Assembly: GCA_934277645.1 (NCBI GenBank)
Contig: CAKQUX010000001.1
Location: 248,001 to 312,000, forward strand
Length of the DNA: 64,000 bases
Reading direction: 5' to 3'
Source of the DNA: an uncultured Clostridia bacterium
Lineage (GTDB): Bacteria > Bacillota > Clostridia > Christensenellales > CAG-917
Both the position numbers and the translations under genes were made by a program. Each line of letters begins with the position of its first letter. Within the stretch, counting starts at the first letter, position 1. Below are positions 25,460-33,009 of this stretch, one piece after another. The notes under the pieces are model-generated. The model was not told where the DNA came from. It searched no databases and saw only the letters and a list, made by a program, of their open reading frames with translations.

Positions 25460-25842
25460 ATATACCTTTATTCTTTGAATTTCTATACATTACTTCACTT
25501 AATTTTTAAAACGTAAACTTTATAGCTATCAGACCTTAGCCTGATTTTGGAAAAATGACTTCACTATGATTTATTTAGAATTCTATATTTAAAAGTTTTT
25601 ACGCTTTTATAAAACTTTATTTGTCGTAGGCAAATTAACATAACTTAGTACAGGTAAAATATAATTTTGATTGAAAATCAAAACATCGCTTTTATAATGA
25701 CAAAACGTCATTTTAAAAATGCAGCTGTTTATATGCACGCCCTTAGCTTAATCTATCTTCTTTCCCACTGCTCTATTTCATCTCCCTTTTTATTGCTGTT
25801 ACGACTTGCCCCCCCTTCTTGCTCTTCCACCTCGCCAAAAAA

Positions 25843-25868
25843 AATAACAAGCATAAATGCTTGTTATT
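25843..25868 (-). terminator. Duplicated terminator of the tRNA-Ile remnant
   Basis: AATAACAAGCAT / ATGCTTGTTATT stem; the minus strand continues into a run of T. It resembles the functional terminator after tRNA-Ile. Confidence 0.7.
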
Positions 25869-25891
25869 GGGCTTATCTCTTAATAATTGTA

Positions 25892-25904
25892 TGGGGTCAA
25901 ATAG
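25892..25904 (-). pseudogene. tRNA-Ile 3'-end remnant
   Basis: The 13 bases TGGGGTCAAATAG (plus strand) are identical to the discriminator base, 3' acceptor arm and start of the T arm of the intact tRNA-Ile (26084-26096). The rest of the tRNA is absent. Confidence 0.6.
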
Positions 25905-26043
25905 GGCTTTGCCGTCGGCAAAAGTTCGCTCCGCTCACCGAACTTGGGGCAAGATTTACTCCGTCTTCTTTCCCCTACTGCTCTCTTTCATCTCCCTTTT
26001 TATTGCCGTTACGACTTGCCCACTTCTCGCTCTTCCACCACGC

Positions 26044-26076
26044 CAAAAAAAATAACAAGCCTTCGGCTTGTCATTT
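26044..26076 (-). terminator. Terminator of the tRNA-Ala/tRNA-Ile transcript
   Basis: Minus-strand TGACAAGCC-GAA-GGCTTGTTA followed by eight T, a few bases past the tRNA-Ile CCA end. Confidence 0.85.
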
Positions 26077-26080
26077 TTTT

Positions 26081-26157
26081 TGGTGGGGTCAAATAGACTC
26101 GAACTATCGACCTCACGCTTATCAGGCGTGTGCTCTAACCAACTGAGCTATGACCCC
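26081..26157 (-). tRNA. tRNA-Ile (GAT anticodon)
   Basis: 77 nt including an encoded CCA. The acceptor GGGGTCA pairs with TGACCCC, the D arm AGCTCAGTTGGTTAGAGC and T loop GTTCGAGTC are standard, and the anticodon loop reads CTGATAA with GAT. It is second in a two-tRNA transcript. Confidence 0.96.
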
Positions 26158-26165
26158 AAAAAGTT

Positions 26166-26185
26166 GTCCGCTTATTTAAGCGGAC
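26166..26185 (-). terminator. Hairpin between tRNA-Ala and tRNA-Ile
   Basis: GTCCGCTTA / TAAGCGGAC with a 2-nt loop, followed on the minus strand by AACTTTTT and then tRNA-Ile. It may act as a partial terminator or a processing structure between the two tRNAs. Confidence 0.45.
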
Positions 26186-26188
26186 GTT

Positions 26189-26264
26189 TGGTGGAGAATA
26201 ACGGGATCGAACCGTTGACCTCTTGAATGCAAATCAAGCGCTCTCCCAGCTGAGCTAATCCCCC
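26189..26264 (-). tRNA. tRNA-Ala (TGC anticodon)
   Basis: 76 nt including an encoded CCA. The anticodon loop reads TTTGCAA. The acceptor stem carries the G3-U70 pair that identifies alanine tRNAs. The Ala and Ile pair is usually found inside rRNA operons but stands alone here. Confidence 0.96.
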
Positions 26265-26287
26265 ATAGGACTTGTTTTAGCTTGTTT

Positions 26288-26316
26288 AGTATAACAATTT
26301 GTAAAAAATATGTCAA
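26288..26316 (-). promoter_or_regulatory. Promoter of the tRNA-Ala/tRNA-Ile unit
   Basis: TTGACA (26311-26316) and TATACT (26288-26293) with a 17-nt spacer on the minus strand; the predicted start lies about 17 bases ahead of tRNA-Ala. Confidence 0.85.
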
Positions 26317-26518
26317 CAAAATTTATGCGATTTTATAAAAAAATAATAAAAATTTTAATAGGACATCAAAACCGCAAAATGCGATTTAAAAACAGGCAGG
26401 ACTAATTTTATCAAACAATACTATTCGTTGTTTTAACTTTACAATCAATTCCGAACAATGCTTTTGACCTACGACTATTGCCACTCAACTATTACATTGC
26501 ATTTAAAAGCAAAATAAT

Positions 26519-26544
26519 GCGGCGTCTATTAAAGCAGACGCCGC
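26519..26544 (-). terminator. Terminator of the 111-residue hypothetical gene
   Basis: GCGGCGTCT / AGACGCCGC stem; the minus strand continues ATTATTTT. Confidence 0.75.
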
Positions 26545-26576
26545 TCAAAACTACCGTATCGAACATTATAGACAGA

Positions 26577-26912
26577 CTAATTTGCTTTTTTGCCGAATGT
26601 GTTTTGCATTTTGTTTTTCAGTGACAAATATGCGTTTGAAATTTCAAGAATGTACTTTTGTTTTTCCCACGGTGGCAACGTTGCTAAATACTCTTTATCG
26701 CCGAGTTGAACGATAGGATTTATAATTTCTTCGCCGCAGTCGATATATTGCTTCATTTTACGATATACCTGCTCTTCCATCGGTGTAAGGCTGTTTTTGG
26801 TCTCGACAGCGTCAAGCGAATCATAGTTGACGTAATCGTTATCTCTAAGTCTTTTTTTTGCTTCCAAAGCTAATGCCCTAATAGGACAATCGGGGTGTTT
26901 CACGTTACTCAT
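26577..26912 (-). CDS. Hypothetical protein
   Basis: The 111-residue soluble, helix-rich protein begins MSNVKHPDCPIRALALEAKKRL and includes the amphipathic stretch SLTPMEEQVYRKMKQYI. It is followed by its own terminator, supporting a real gene. No domain was recognised and neighbours (tRNAs, MATE exporter) are uninformative. Confidence 0.65.
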   Translation of the reverse strand: MSNVKHPDCPIRALALEAKKRLRDNDYVNYDSLDAVETKNSLTPMEEQVYRKMKQYIDCGEEIINPIVQLGDKEYLATLPPWEKQKYILEISNAYLSLKNKMQNTFGKKAN

Positions 26913-27061
26913 AACAGTATAATAACAAAAAAAATCGGGCTTGTGCGAAATTCGACAAAAAAAGACAAAATACTCGCCTATAAAGTTTTGCCGCCGATAT
27001 CGCTCAAAACTTTCTTAGCCAAAAATTCTATCGCATTTTAAGTATGCCCACGTCGTTATAT

Positions 27062-27101
27062 AAAAAACGAAGCCTTAGGCTTGTTTTGCCGCTAGCTTCG
27101 C
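27062..27101 (-). terminator. Terminator of the second MATE gene
   Basis: Nested hairpins CGAAGC / GCTTCG and AAGCCTAAGGCTT, followed on the minus strand by six T. Confidence 0.7.
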
Positions 27102-27116
27102 TTTTGTGTTTTTTAC

Positions 27117-28565
27117 TTAATCATTGACCGTTTCGCCGACCGTTTTTTCTTTCTCATCGGCGATTTTGACATCGGTTTTTCCGACGTTTTCTATTTTGTC
27201 ATTATAGGAACTGCCAACCGCTCTTTCGCTTTTTGCCTTTTCCTTTTTGCCTTTGATAAACATCATCGCAACGCCAAGGCATGTCGTAAACAATTCCGAA
27301 ACCAAAAACGAGAGCCACACGCCGTCAAGTCCGATAAATGCCGACATAAGATACATAAACGGCACGATTGCCAAGAAACCGCGACTTAACGAGGTTATCA
27401 TAGATTTCACCGCCCTTTCCGTCGAGCTGAAAGTTTGCGTGATAACTACGTTTATACCCGAAATGAAGAAACCGATGAAGTAGAATTTCAAGCCGCGTGT
27501 CGCCAAATCGGCAAGCGTAGCGTTTTTATCTCCGTTGAATAACATCGATATATCATAACCTGCAAAATATACGATTAAGTATACAAGCGTTGAAATCACA
27601 AGAGCTGTCAGAATAGCAAGGAAAGCAACACCGAAAATATTGCGTTTATCCGTCTTGGCATAATAATGACTGATGAGCGGTTGAATACCTTGCGCTATTC
27701 CGTTATACAAAGCAATGGTAACAAAAGCGACGTTCAATACTATGCCGTATGCCGCTACCCCAACGTTGCCTGCAAGTCGCAAAATAGCGATATTGAAAAT
27801 TATGGTACTCATTCCGAAAGCGAACTCGACAAAAAACGAGGATGCGCCGAGCGAAAATATACTGCCCACGTATTGCTTTTTAAACCCTGTTTTAACAAGT
27901 TTAAAAGTGCTTTTTTTGCAAATAAAGTGAAATGACAAAATTATAAGACTTATCATCGGAGAAAAGCCTGTCGCCAAAGCCGCGCCCCACATGCCCCATT
28001 TCATAACCATGACGAACACCCAATCGAACAAAACGTTTAAAAGAGAGCCGACAACCATACTTGCCATACTAAGCGTCGGCGCGTGGTCGTTTCTTATAAA
28101 GCAGGTCATAATGTTGTTCAATATGAAAAACGGCGCAAGTCCGAGAACTACGCGAAGATACTCGGCGGTATACGGAATAATATCGCCCCTTGCTCCCAAA
28201 ACGTATGCAATTTGGTTCGGAATGGCAAGACCGAGCGTCATCAAAACACCACCGACGATAAGTCCCATATAAAACGTGTTTGAAAAAACCTTGTTCGCTC
28301 CTTCGTGGTCGTTTTGAGTTTTTAAAATCATAAACTTAGTACCGCCGCCGATGCCGAGCATAAGTCCTATTGCGTTCATAAATTGAAAAGCAGGAACTGC
28401 AAAATTTAACGAACTAAGTCCCTTTACTCCAAGTGAATTAGATACGAAAAAAGTATCCGCTAAAACATAAGCGGATAAAGCAACCATAGCAAACACGTTA
28501 GCGAAAACATATTTGAAAAATTTATTGACCATTTGTTTGTCGAGCGCAATCGAGTTCATAGCCAT
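27117..28565 (-). CDS. MATE-family exporter, second copy
   Basis: The 482-residue polytopic protein has the two-bundle MATE layout. N-terminal KFFKYVFANVFAMVALSAYVLADTFFVSNSLG is typical of the polysaccharide/drug MATE subgroup (MepA-like). A charged cytoplasmic tail of about 50 residues, rich in Lys, Glu and Val, follows the last helix. It presumably exports a cationic or organic compound; the substrate is unknown. It differs clearly from the MATE protein at 6324, so the two are not a recent duplication. Confidence 0.9.
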   Translation of the reverse strand: MAMNSIALDKQMVNKFFKYVFANVFAMVALSAYVLADTFFVSNSLGVKGLSSLNFAVPAFQFMNAIGLMLGIGGGTKFMILKTQNDHEGANKVFSNTFYMGLIVGGVLMTLGLAIPNQIAYVLGARGDIIPYTAEYLRVVLGLAPFFILNNIMTCFIRNDHAPTLSMASMVVGSLLNVLFDWVFVMVMKWGMWGAALATGFSPMISLIILSFHFICKKSTFKLVKTGFKKQYVGSIFSLGASSFFVEFAFGMSTIIFNIAILRLAGNVGVAAYGIVLNVAFVTIALYNGIAQGIQPLISHYYAKTDKRNIFGVAFLAILTALVISTLVYLIVYFAGYDISMLFNGDKNATLADLATRGLKFYFIGFFISGINVVITQTFSSTERAVKSMITSLSRGFLAIVPFMYLMSAFIGLDGVWLSFLVSELFTTCLGVAMMFIKGKKEKAKSERAVGSSYNDKIENVGKTDVKIADEKEKTVGETVND

Positions 28566-28627
28566 ATCGTAGCATATTAAAATTTAATGTCAATCAAAAA
28601 ACGACGTTATTCGCTATATTTCAACAT

Positions 28628-28664
28628 AAAAATAACCGCAGCAACTATGCCACGGCTATTTTTA
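28628..28664 (-). terminator. Terminator of the feo operon
   Basis: Minus-strand AAAAATAGCCG / CGGTTATTTTT with a 12-nt loop (one G-T pair), located after the last feo-associated gene. Confidence 0.7.
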
Positions 28665-28697
28665 AGAGAATAAACTACACTATGTCGGATATCATTA

Positions 28698-28880
28698 TTA
28701 TTGTTTTTCGTCCGATTTGTTTTTCGGAGATTGAGGTTTACAATCCTTGCAATAAGGACAATGACTGCAATCGCTGCAACAAGACGGCTTGCCCTTAATT
28801 TTGCGGACTATAATCGATATAATTACACTTACGACCACCACTACCGCTATGACGATAATTGCTATTTCTGGCGCTTTCAT
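28698..28880 (-). CDS. FeoB-associated Cys-rich membrane protein
   Basis: The 60-residue protein has one N-terminal membrane helix (about 4-26), a basic stretch, and the Cys-rich tail CCSDCSHCPYCKDC. This matches the small FeoB-associated family that follows feoB in many Firmicutes. The Cys residues may hold iron at the membrane exit of FeoB. An AGGAGG site precedes the ATG, 33 bases after feoB. Confidence 0.88.
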   Translation of the reverse strand: MKAPEIAIIVIAVVVVVSVIISIIVRKIKGKPSCCSDCSHCPYCKDCKPQSPKNKSDEKQ

Positions 28881-28912
28881 ATCATAATCCTCCTTGATAA
28901 ATTGTTTAATGT

Positions 28913-31231
28913 TTATTTCTCGTCGGTATTTACTTTCTTTTGACGCTTTTTAATCTTCAACTTGTCACCGACTGCTTTCCAATCGATTTTGCCTTTGTTT
29001 GTAAGAACAATCAAAGTGATTACAGCAGCCCAGATAGCAAGGAAGATAAACAACGTCCACCACCACGAGCCGATAAGGTAAATCATCATCGACACGACGT
29101 ATGAAGTTACAACCCAGAACAACAACGTCATCTTGAAAGATTTCTTTGTCGGAAGTTCTGCCTTTGCAGTTGCGACAGCCGCAAAGCAAGGAATGGTGAG
29201 CATGTTGAATGCGATGAATGCTATGCACATCGGCACTAATGCACTCGGCGTAGTTCCGATATCGCTTGCAATCGTGCTGATAAGTTGAGTTACGCTGTCG
29301 ATACCTTCAAGAGCTTCATCTGCTTCGAATCCTGCGACAATGCAAGAAGCCAAAGTTCCGAAAGTTGCGATGACGTTTTCTTTTGCGATAAGTCCCGTGA
29401 ATGCGGCAACTGCGAACACCCAACCGAATCTGCCAAGCTGACTACCGAAGCCGACAGGAGTGAAGATAGGTTGAATAAGTTTACCGATACCTGCAAGAAT
29501 GCTGCCGTTCATTTCCGCGTCAGGCAAATAGTGCCAATCGAAGCTGAAGTGGCTTACGAACCAAATCAAGATTGTCGAAACGAGAATTATCGTAAACGCC
29601 TTCTTGACGAAGTGTTTAAGTTTGTCCCACAAGTGAGCCATAAGGTTCTTAAATTGCGGAGCGTGATATGCAGGAAGTTCCATGATGAACGGAGGAACTT
29701 CGCCTTTCATCGTTGTGTTACGCATAAGTATAACGGAGCAAATTGCAACCACCATACCCAAAACGTACATTCCGTAAGTAATAAGGTCTGCGTTACCGAT
29801 TCCGAAGCCCGTTGCCAATGCGCCCGCAATAGCCACCAAAATAGGAAGTTTTGCGCCGCAACTGAAGAAAGGAATAACCCTTATCGTTGCCGTTCTTTCA
29901 CGTTCGTCTGCAAGCGTTCTGGTGTTGATCATAGCAGGAACAGAACATCCGAAGCCCATAATCATCGGCATAAACGACCTACCAGACAAACCGAACTTTC
30001 TGAAGATTCTGTCAAGGATGAAAGCTACACGAGCCATATATCCGCTGTCTTCCAAAATCGAGAAGAAGAGGAACAAAAGCAAGATTTGCGGTAAGAAACT
30101 GAGAACCGAGAACAAACCGCCAAAGATACCGTCGCATACAAAGCCTACTGCCCATTCGGCGCATTTGCCGGCTTCCATGCCGCCTCGTATCGCTTCGGTC
30201 AGGCTATCGGTACCCCAAGTCAGTAAGTTTTGAAGGAATACACCGGGTGATGCGATTCCGCCCTCGCCGAACAAACCTTCGGCAGCCGTGCCTTCAAGAG
30301 ATACCCAGCCTTCGCCCAATGCCGAACCGATAAACAACAAGTTCGATGAGAAAGTGAGGTGGAACATAAGGAACAAGATGACAAGGAAGATAGGGATACC
30401 CCAAACTCTATGCGTCAAGACCTTATCGATTTTATCACTCTTTGTAAGCTCTTCTTTTCTTTCCTTCTTTGTAACCGTGCCTGCGAAATGCTTCGTGATA
30501 TATTTATATCTGATGTCTGCAACCGCACACTCGAAATCGAAATCTTCGTGTTTTGCCTTATACTCGTCCAAAATCGGCTTCATCGTTTTGGCGATTTCAG
30601 GATAATTCTTTTCTTCGAGTTCGTCACATTCTACCATCTTTACGGCGTGGAACAAAGGTTCTGTTTCTTCGCCGTACAATTCTTTACATTTATCGAGAAT
30701 AGACGAAATTTCACTTTCTTCTACAGGAGAGAAACCTTTTCTGCCTTCCTTTGCCGCTTTGTAGCCGCGCTCCATAACTTCCGCTATGCCTTTTTCTTTA
30801 AGCGCGCTTATTGCTACGACAGGAACACTAATAGCCTTTTCAAGAGCTTCGATATCGATTTTATCGCCGTTCTTTTCAAGGACGTCGCTCATGTTGAGCG
30901 CTACGACGACAGGAGTGTCGAGTTCCAACAACTGCGTCGTAAGGTAAAGGTTTCTTTCAAGGTTCGTACAGTCGACTATGTTGATGATACAGTCAGGATT
31001 TTCTTTAAGTACGAAGTCTCTTGAAATAACTTCTTCGGGAGTATAAGGACTCATACTGTAAATACCCGGCAAGTCTATAATATCGACTTTTTCGGGAAGT
31101 TTTTTATATTCGCCCTCTCTCTTATCGACGGTTACGCCCGGCCAATTGCCGACGTGCGCCGTACTGCCCGTCAAAGCGTTAAACAAAGTCGTTTTTCCGC
31201 TATTCGGGTTGCCTACCAATGCAAATCTCAT
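28913..31231 (-). CDS. feoB: Ferrous iron transporter FeoB
   Basis: The 772-residue protein has an N-terminal G domain, with G1 GNPNSGKTT at 7-15, DLPGIYSMSPYTPEE (G3 and switch II) and NMSD (G4). A helical GDI-like linker follows, then a large membrane domain with the two gate blocks (IRVIPFFSCGAKLPI and its partner near LTIPCFAAVATAKAE). It drives Fe2+ uptake under anoxic conditions. The ATG touches the stop of the preceding feoA, whose 3' end supplies the GGAGG site. Operon order is regulator, feoA, feoA, feoB, Cys-rich protein. Confidence 0.97.
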   Translation of the reverse strand: MRFALVGNPNSGKTTLFNALTGSTAHVGNWPGVTVDKREGEYKKLPEKVDIIDLPGIYSMSPYTPEEVISRDFVLKENPDCIINIVDCTNLERNLYLTTQLLELDTPVVVALNMSDVLEKNGDKIDIEALEKAISVPVVAISALKEKGIAEVMERGYKAAKEGRKGFSPVEESEISSILDKCKELYGEETEPLFHAVKMVECDELEEKNYPEIAKTMKPILDEYKAKHEDFDFECAVADIRYKYITKHFAGTVTKKERKEELTKSDKIDKVLTHRVWGIPIFLVILFLMFHLTFSSNLLFIGSALGEGWVSLEGTAAEGLFGEGGIASPGVFLQNLLTWGTDSLTEAIRGGMEAGKCAEWAVGFVCDGIFGGLFSVLSFLPQILLLFLFFSILEDSGYMARVAFILDRIFRKFGLSGRSFMPMIMGFGCSVPAMINTRTLADERERTATIRVIPFFSCGAKLPILVAIAGALATGFGIGNADLITYGMYVLGMVVAICSVILMRNTTMKGEVPPFIMELPAYHAPQFKNLMAHLWDKLKHFVKKAFTIILVSTILIWFVSHFSFDWHYLPDAEMNGSILAGIGKLIQPIFTPVGFGSQLGRFGWVFAVAAFTGLIAKENVIATFGTLASCIVAGFEADEALEGIDSVTQLISTIASDIGTTPSALVPMCIAFIAFNMLTIPCFAAVATAKAELPTKKSFKMTLLFWVVTSYVVSMMIYLIGSWWWTLFIFLAIWAAVITLIVLTNKGKIDWKAVGDKLKIKKRQKKVNTDEK

Positions 31232-31459
31232 TTAAACCTCCATTGTAACGGCTTCTGCTTCCTTTTTACGGAGCGTCAGCTCGTATCCTCTGATCGTAAC
31301 TTCAATCGGGTCGCCAAGCGGAGCTACTTTACGCATAGTAATTTGCGCTCCCGGTGTAATGCCCATATCGAAAAGTCTGCGTTTTATCTGACCTTCCGCC
31401 AAAATTTTCTTGACCACGCCGCTCTCTTTCGGCGTGAACGTGCTAAGTAATTTTTCCAT
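31232..31459 (-). CDS. feoA: FeoA, second copy (SH3-like FeoB partner)
   Basis: The 75-residue FeoA-domain protein reads IKRRLFDMGITPGAQITMRKVAPLGDPIEVTIRGYELTLRKKEA, a full SH3-like FeoA fold. ATG 31459 directly follows AGGAGGTTT; an upstream in-frame Met would overlap the preceding feoA. It binds the FeoB cytoplasmic region. Confidence 0.93.
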   Translation of the reverse strand: MEKLLSTFTPKESGVVKKILAEGQIKRRLFDMGITPGAQITMRKVAPLGDPIEVTIRGYELTLRKKEAEAVTMEV

Positions 31460-31466
31460 AAACCTC

Positions 31467-31682
31467 CTATGCAACAAATATTCTCATTGCGAGTTCTTTA
31501 TTAAGCGCAAGTCGTCCGTCCTTGACTTTAAGTATGACGTCGCCCTTAGCGTCCGAAAGCGTCGTTACTTTGCTTCCGATCATAAGACCGAGGTTAAGCA
31601 AATGCTTTGTCGTCTTTTCGTCAAGTACAATTCTTTTAATCTCCATTTCTTTGCCAATCGGTGCAATTCCTAATGCCATCAT
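31467..31682 (-). CDS. feoA: FeoA, first copy
   Basis: The 71-residue FeoA-domain protein (IKRIVLDEKTTKHLLNLGLMIGSKVTTLSDAKGDVILKVKDGRLALNKELAMRIFV) is more divergent than its neighbour. It starts with a double Met after GGAGGGCAGA. Two FeoA genes ahead of feoB are common in clostridia. Its ATG lies 9 bases after the regulator gene, so all are in one operon. Confidence 0.92.
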   Translation of the reverse strand: MMALGIAPIGKEMEIKRIVLDEKTTKHLLNLGLMIGSKVTTLSDAKGDVILKVKDGRLALNKELAMRIFVA

Positions 31683-31691
31683 TCTGCCCTC

Positions 31692-32045
31692 CTACTTCAT
31701 GAGATTGAAAACACACTTTCTGTTCTCGTCGCTAAGCGCGCACGCCACTGCCATTGCATCGCGCTTGGCTTTCGATTTCGAGCTGTTGCATTTTTCAACA
31801 AGCATATTTTCGATACATTTTGCGCATTCCATATATTCGCCAAGTTCGCCTCTTGCCTTGTCCGTCAAACAGTACAAACCGTTTTCGTCACGGACAATCA
31901 AATTCTTCTCTTCGAGCCTTGCCATTGCCTTATAAATGCTTACTGTCGAAACTCCGAGATATTTTGAAAGCTCGATTTGTTTCACTCCACTGCCGTCAGA
32001 CATTTTATCGACGGCGTTCAAATATTTAAGTTCGGAATACGTCAT
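31692..32045 (-). CDS. Winged-helix regulator of the feo operon, with Cys cluster
   Basis: The 117-residue protein has an N-terminal MarR/DtxR-like winged helix (QIELSKYLGVSTVSIYKAMARLEEKNLIVRDENGLYCLTDKA). It also has Cys residues in CAKC, eight residues later in EKC, and further on in ACA and RKC. The histidine-rich metal sites of DtxR/MntR are absent, so an Fe-S or thiol-based iron signal is more likely; this is inference. Start 32045 was chosen because GGGAG lies six bases before it; an ATG just upstream sits inside that site. Two identical palindromes lie in its leader. Confidence 0.8.
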   Translation of the reverse strand: MTYSELKYLNAVDKMSDGSGVKQIELSKYLGVSTVSIYKAMARLEEKNLIVRDENGLYCLTDKARGELGEYMECAKCIENMLVEKCNSSKSKAKRDAMAVACALSDENRKCVFNLMK

Positions 32046-32058
32046 ATTCATCTCCCTG

Positions 32059-32076
32059 GTTCGCATATGCGAACCG
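32059..32076. promoter_or_regulatory. Operator-like palindrome, proximal copy
   Basis: Perfect 18-bp palindrome GGTTCGCATATGCGAACC immediately upstream of the ribosome site of the feo regulator. Confidence 0.75.
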
Positions 32077-32178
32077 CAACTCAAATAAAAAACTCATACA
32101 TTTAGACAAAATCGATTGACGCGCGATTAACGCAGCCGATTATATTAAACTTTTGAGTCCGAGTAAGTTTGTTTGCCA

Positions 32179-32196
32179 AGTTCGCATATGCGAACT
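32179..32196. promoter_or_regulatory. Operator-like palindrome, distal copy
   Basis: Perfect 18-bp palindrome AGTTCGCATATGCGAACT sharing the 16-bp core of the proximal copy; the two centres are exactly 120 bp apart. It starts about 34 bases downstream of the predicted transcription start. Confidence 0.75.
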
Positions 32197-32236
32197 ACTG
32201 TTGCTTTTAAAAGAGCTATTCGCTCTTTCTGCAACT

Positions 32237-32265
32237 ATAATATGCCCGACAGTATAGAATGTCAA
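32237..32265 (-). promoter_or_regulatory. feo operon promoter
   Basis: TTGACA (32260-32265) and TATTAT (32237-32242) with a 17-nt spacer on the minus strand; predicted start near 32230, giving a leader of about 185 nt. Confidence 0.8.
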
Positions 32266-32525
32266 CACTTTAACCATAGTTAATTTTTGGAAACTTTAAT
32301 GTTTTTTGACATTTAAATTCTTTTTTTGCGTTTTTTTTAAAAGCGTCATTAACTTATACTAAGCACTGTGCTAACTATGGCTATTTTCCCCATATAATCG
32401 ATGTTATAACTGTCGCAAAACCACTCGACGTATTTGCACAACGCATTTTATCTGTTACACGCAAAACTATTATTTATAAACAGCTTATCGAACAAATCGA
32501 TAAAAGAACGTTCAATCAAGCAAAA

Positions 32526-32897
32526 TCATTCTTCGTTAAAGCGTTTTATCGCCTCAATGGTTTCGCCGCTTATGACGTGTTCGATGCGGCAAGCGTCGTT
32601 TTCGGCAATCTCAGGCGTAACACCCAACTTCTCCAAAAAAGCGGTAAGCACTTCGTGACGCTCGTAAATGTTTTTTGTATACTTAAGTCCGAGTTCTGTA
32701 AATTCGATTTTACCGTTCTCGTCGACCGTAATATAGCCCCTGTCTTTAAGCAAATTTACTCCGCGCGAAACGCTTGACTTTGAATAGCCAAGTTCGGACA
32801 CGACGTCGATGCTTCTGACAAAATCGTTTTTCTGTTTTAAGAGAAATATCGTTTCAAGATACATCTCTCCGCTTTCCAAAATTTTCTTTTGCGCCAT
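32526..32897 (-). CDS. DtxR/MntR-family metal-dependent regulator
   Basis: The 123-residue protein starts MAQKKILESGEMYLETIFLLKQ and has a winged helix (VRSIDVVSELGYSKSSVSRGVNLLKDRGYITVDENG). The metal-binding dimerisation region includes YERHEVLTAFLEKLGV, ENDACRIEH and ISGET, the DtxR/MntR ligand pattern. It should sense Mn2+ or Fe2+. Start 32897 was chosen from the family N-terminus. No ribosome site precedes it, and the -10 box lies only six bases upstream, so the mRNA is probably leaderless. It is separate from the feo operon but adjacent. Confidence 0.9.
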   Translation of the reverse strand: MAQKKILESGEMYLETIFLLKQKNDFVRSIDVVSELGYSKSSVSRGVNLLKDRGYITVDENGKIEFTELGLKYTKNIYERHEVLTAFLEKLGVTPEIAENDACRIEHVISGETIEAIKRFNEE

Positions 32898-32903
32898 AAT
32901 TGG

Positions 32904-32932
32904 ATTATAAATCTTAACTTTTAAAAAGTCAA
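32904..32932 (-). promoter_or_regulatory. Promoter of the DtxR-family gene, predicted leaderless, with internal dyad
   Basis: TTGACT (32927-32932) and TATAAT (32904-32909) are 17 nt apart, and the ATG begins six bases past the -10 box. A 13-bp dyad ACTTTTTAAAAGT (32917-32929) occupies the spacer side of the -35 box and could be an autoregulatory operator. Confidence 0.8.
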
Positions 32933-32957
32933 CCGACAAAAAACGCTCCTTATCGTC

Positions 32958-32988
32958 AAAAAAAAGATGCACTGCTGCATCTTTTTTT
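32958..32988 (-). terminator. Rubredoxin terminator
   Basis: GATGCA-GCAG-TGCATC stem with A and T runs of seven or more on the two sides. Confidence 0.9.
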
Positions 32989-33009
32989 GTTTTGCTTTTT
33001 GGTTTTAAT

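Larger units (their letters stand above)
25756..26060. repeat. Direct repeat of the region downstream of tRNA-Ile, two 97-bp copies
   Basis: 25756-25852 and 25964-26060 align over 97 bp with about ten differences (both from TCTTCTTTCCC to AATAACAAGC), offset 208 bp. Between them lies a 13-bp copy of the tRNA-Ile 3' end (25892-25904). The intervening part adds two back-to-back hairpins, TTGCCG-T-CGGCAA and AAGTTCG / CGAACTT (25909-25945). Confidence 0.8.
24812..26080. other. Gene-poor 1.3-kb stretch between hppA and the tRNAs
   Basis: No convincing protein gene. Two basic or hydrophobic frames (24999-25400 plus, 25022-25315 minus) lack ribosome sites, overlap each other and look spurious. The stretch holds an hppA-side terminator (24989-25016), a hairpin CGATTTC-TTTTT-GAAATCG near 25141, the small RNA unit at 25342-25459, and a duplicated tRNA-Ile tail region (25756-26060). 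Confidence 0.6.
32046..32525. other. Regulatory region of the feo operon
   Basis: No gene. The region holds the feo promoter (32237-32265) and two GTTCGCATATGCGAAC palindromes. Further upstream is an 11-bp dyad AGCAC-T-GTGCT (32362-32372) and an inverted pair CCATAGTTA (32274-32282) / TAACTATGG (32372-32380). Confidence 0.6.

Noticed and set aside
25340..25460. SRP RNA, 6S RNA or tmRNA identity for the small RNA
   Set aside because: None of their conserved sequence blocks is present and the length does not fit 6S or tmRNA.
25667..26146. Plus-strand 159-residue frame ending in NYRPHAYQACALTN
   Set aside because: It runs antisense through tRNA-Ile and the duplicated terminator; a well-known type of spurious ORF opposite tRNA genes.
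32059..32196. Fur box identity for the two palindromes
   Set aside because: The core GTTCGCATATGCGAAC does not resemble the AT-rich Fur consensus.
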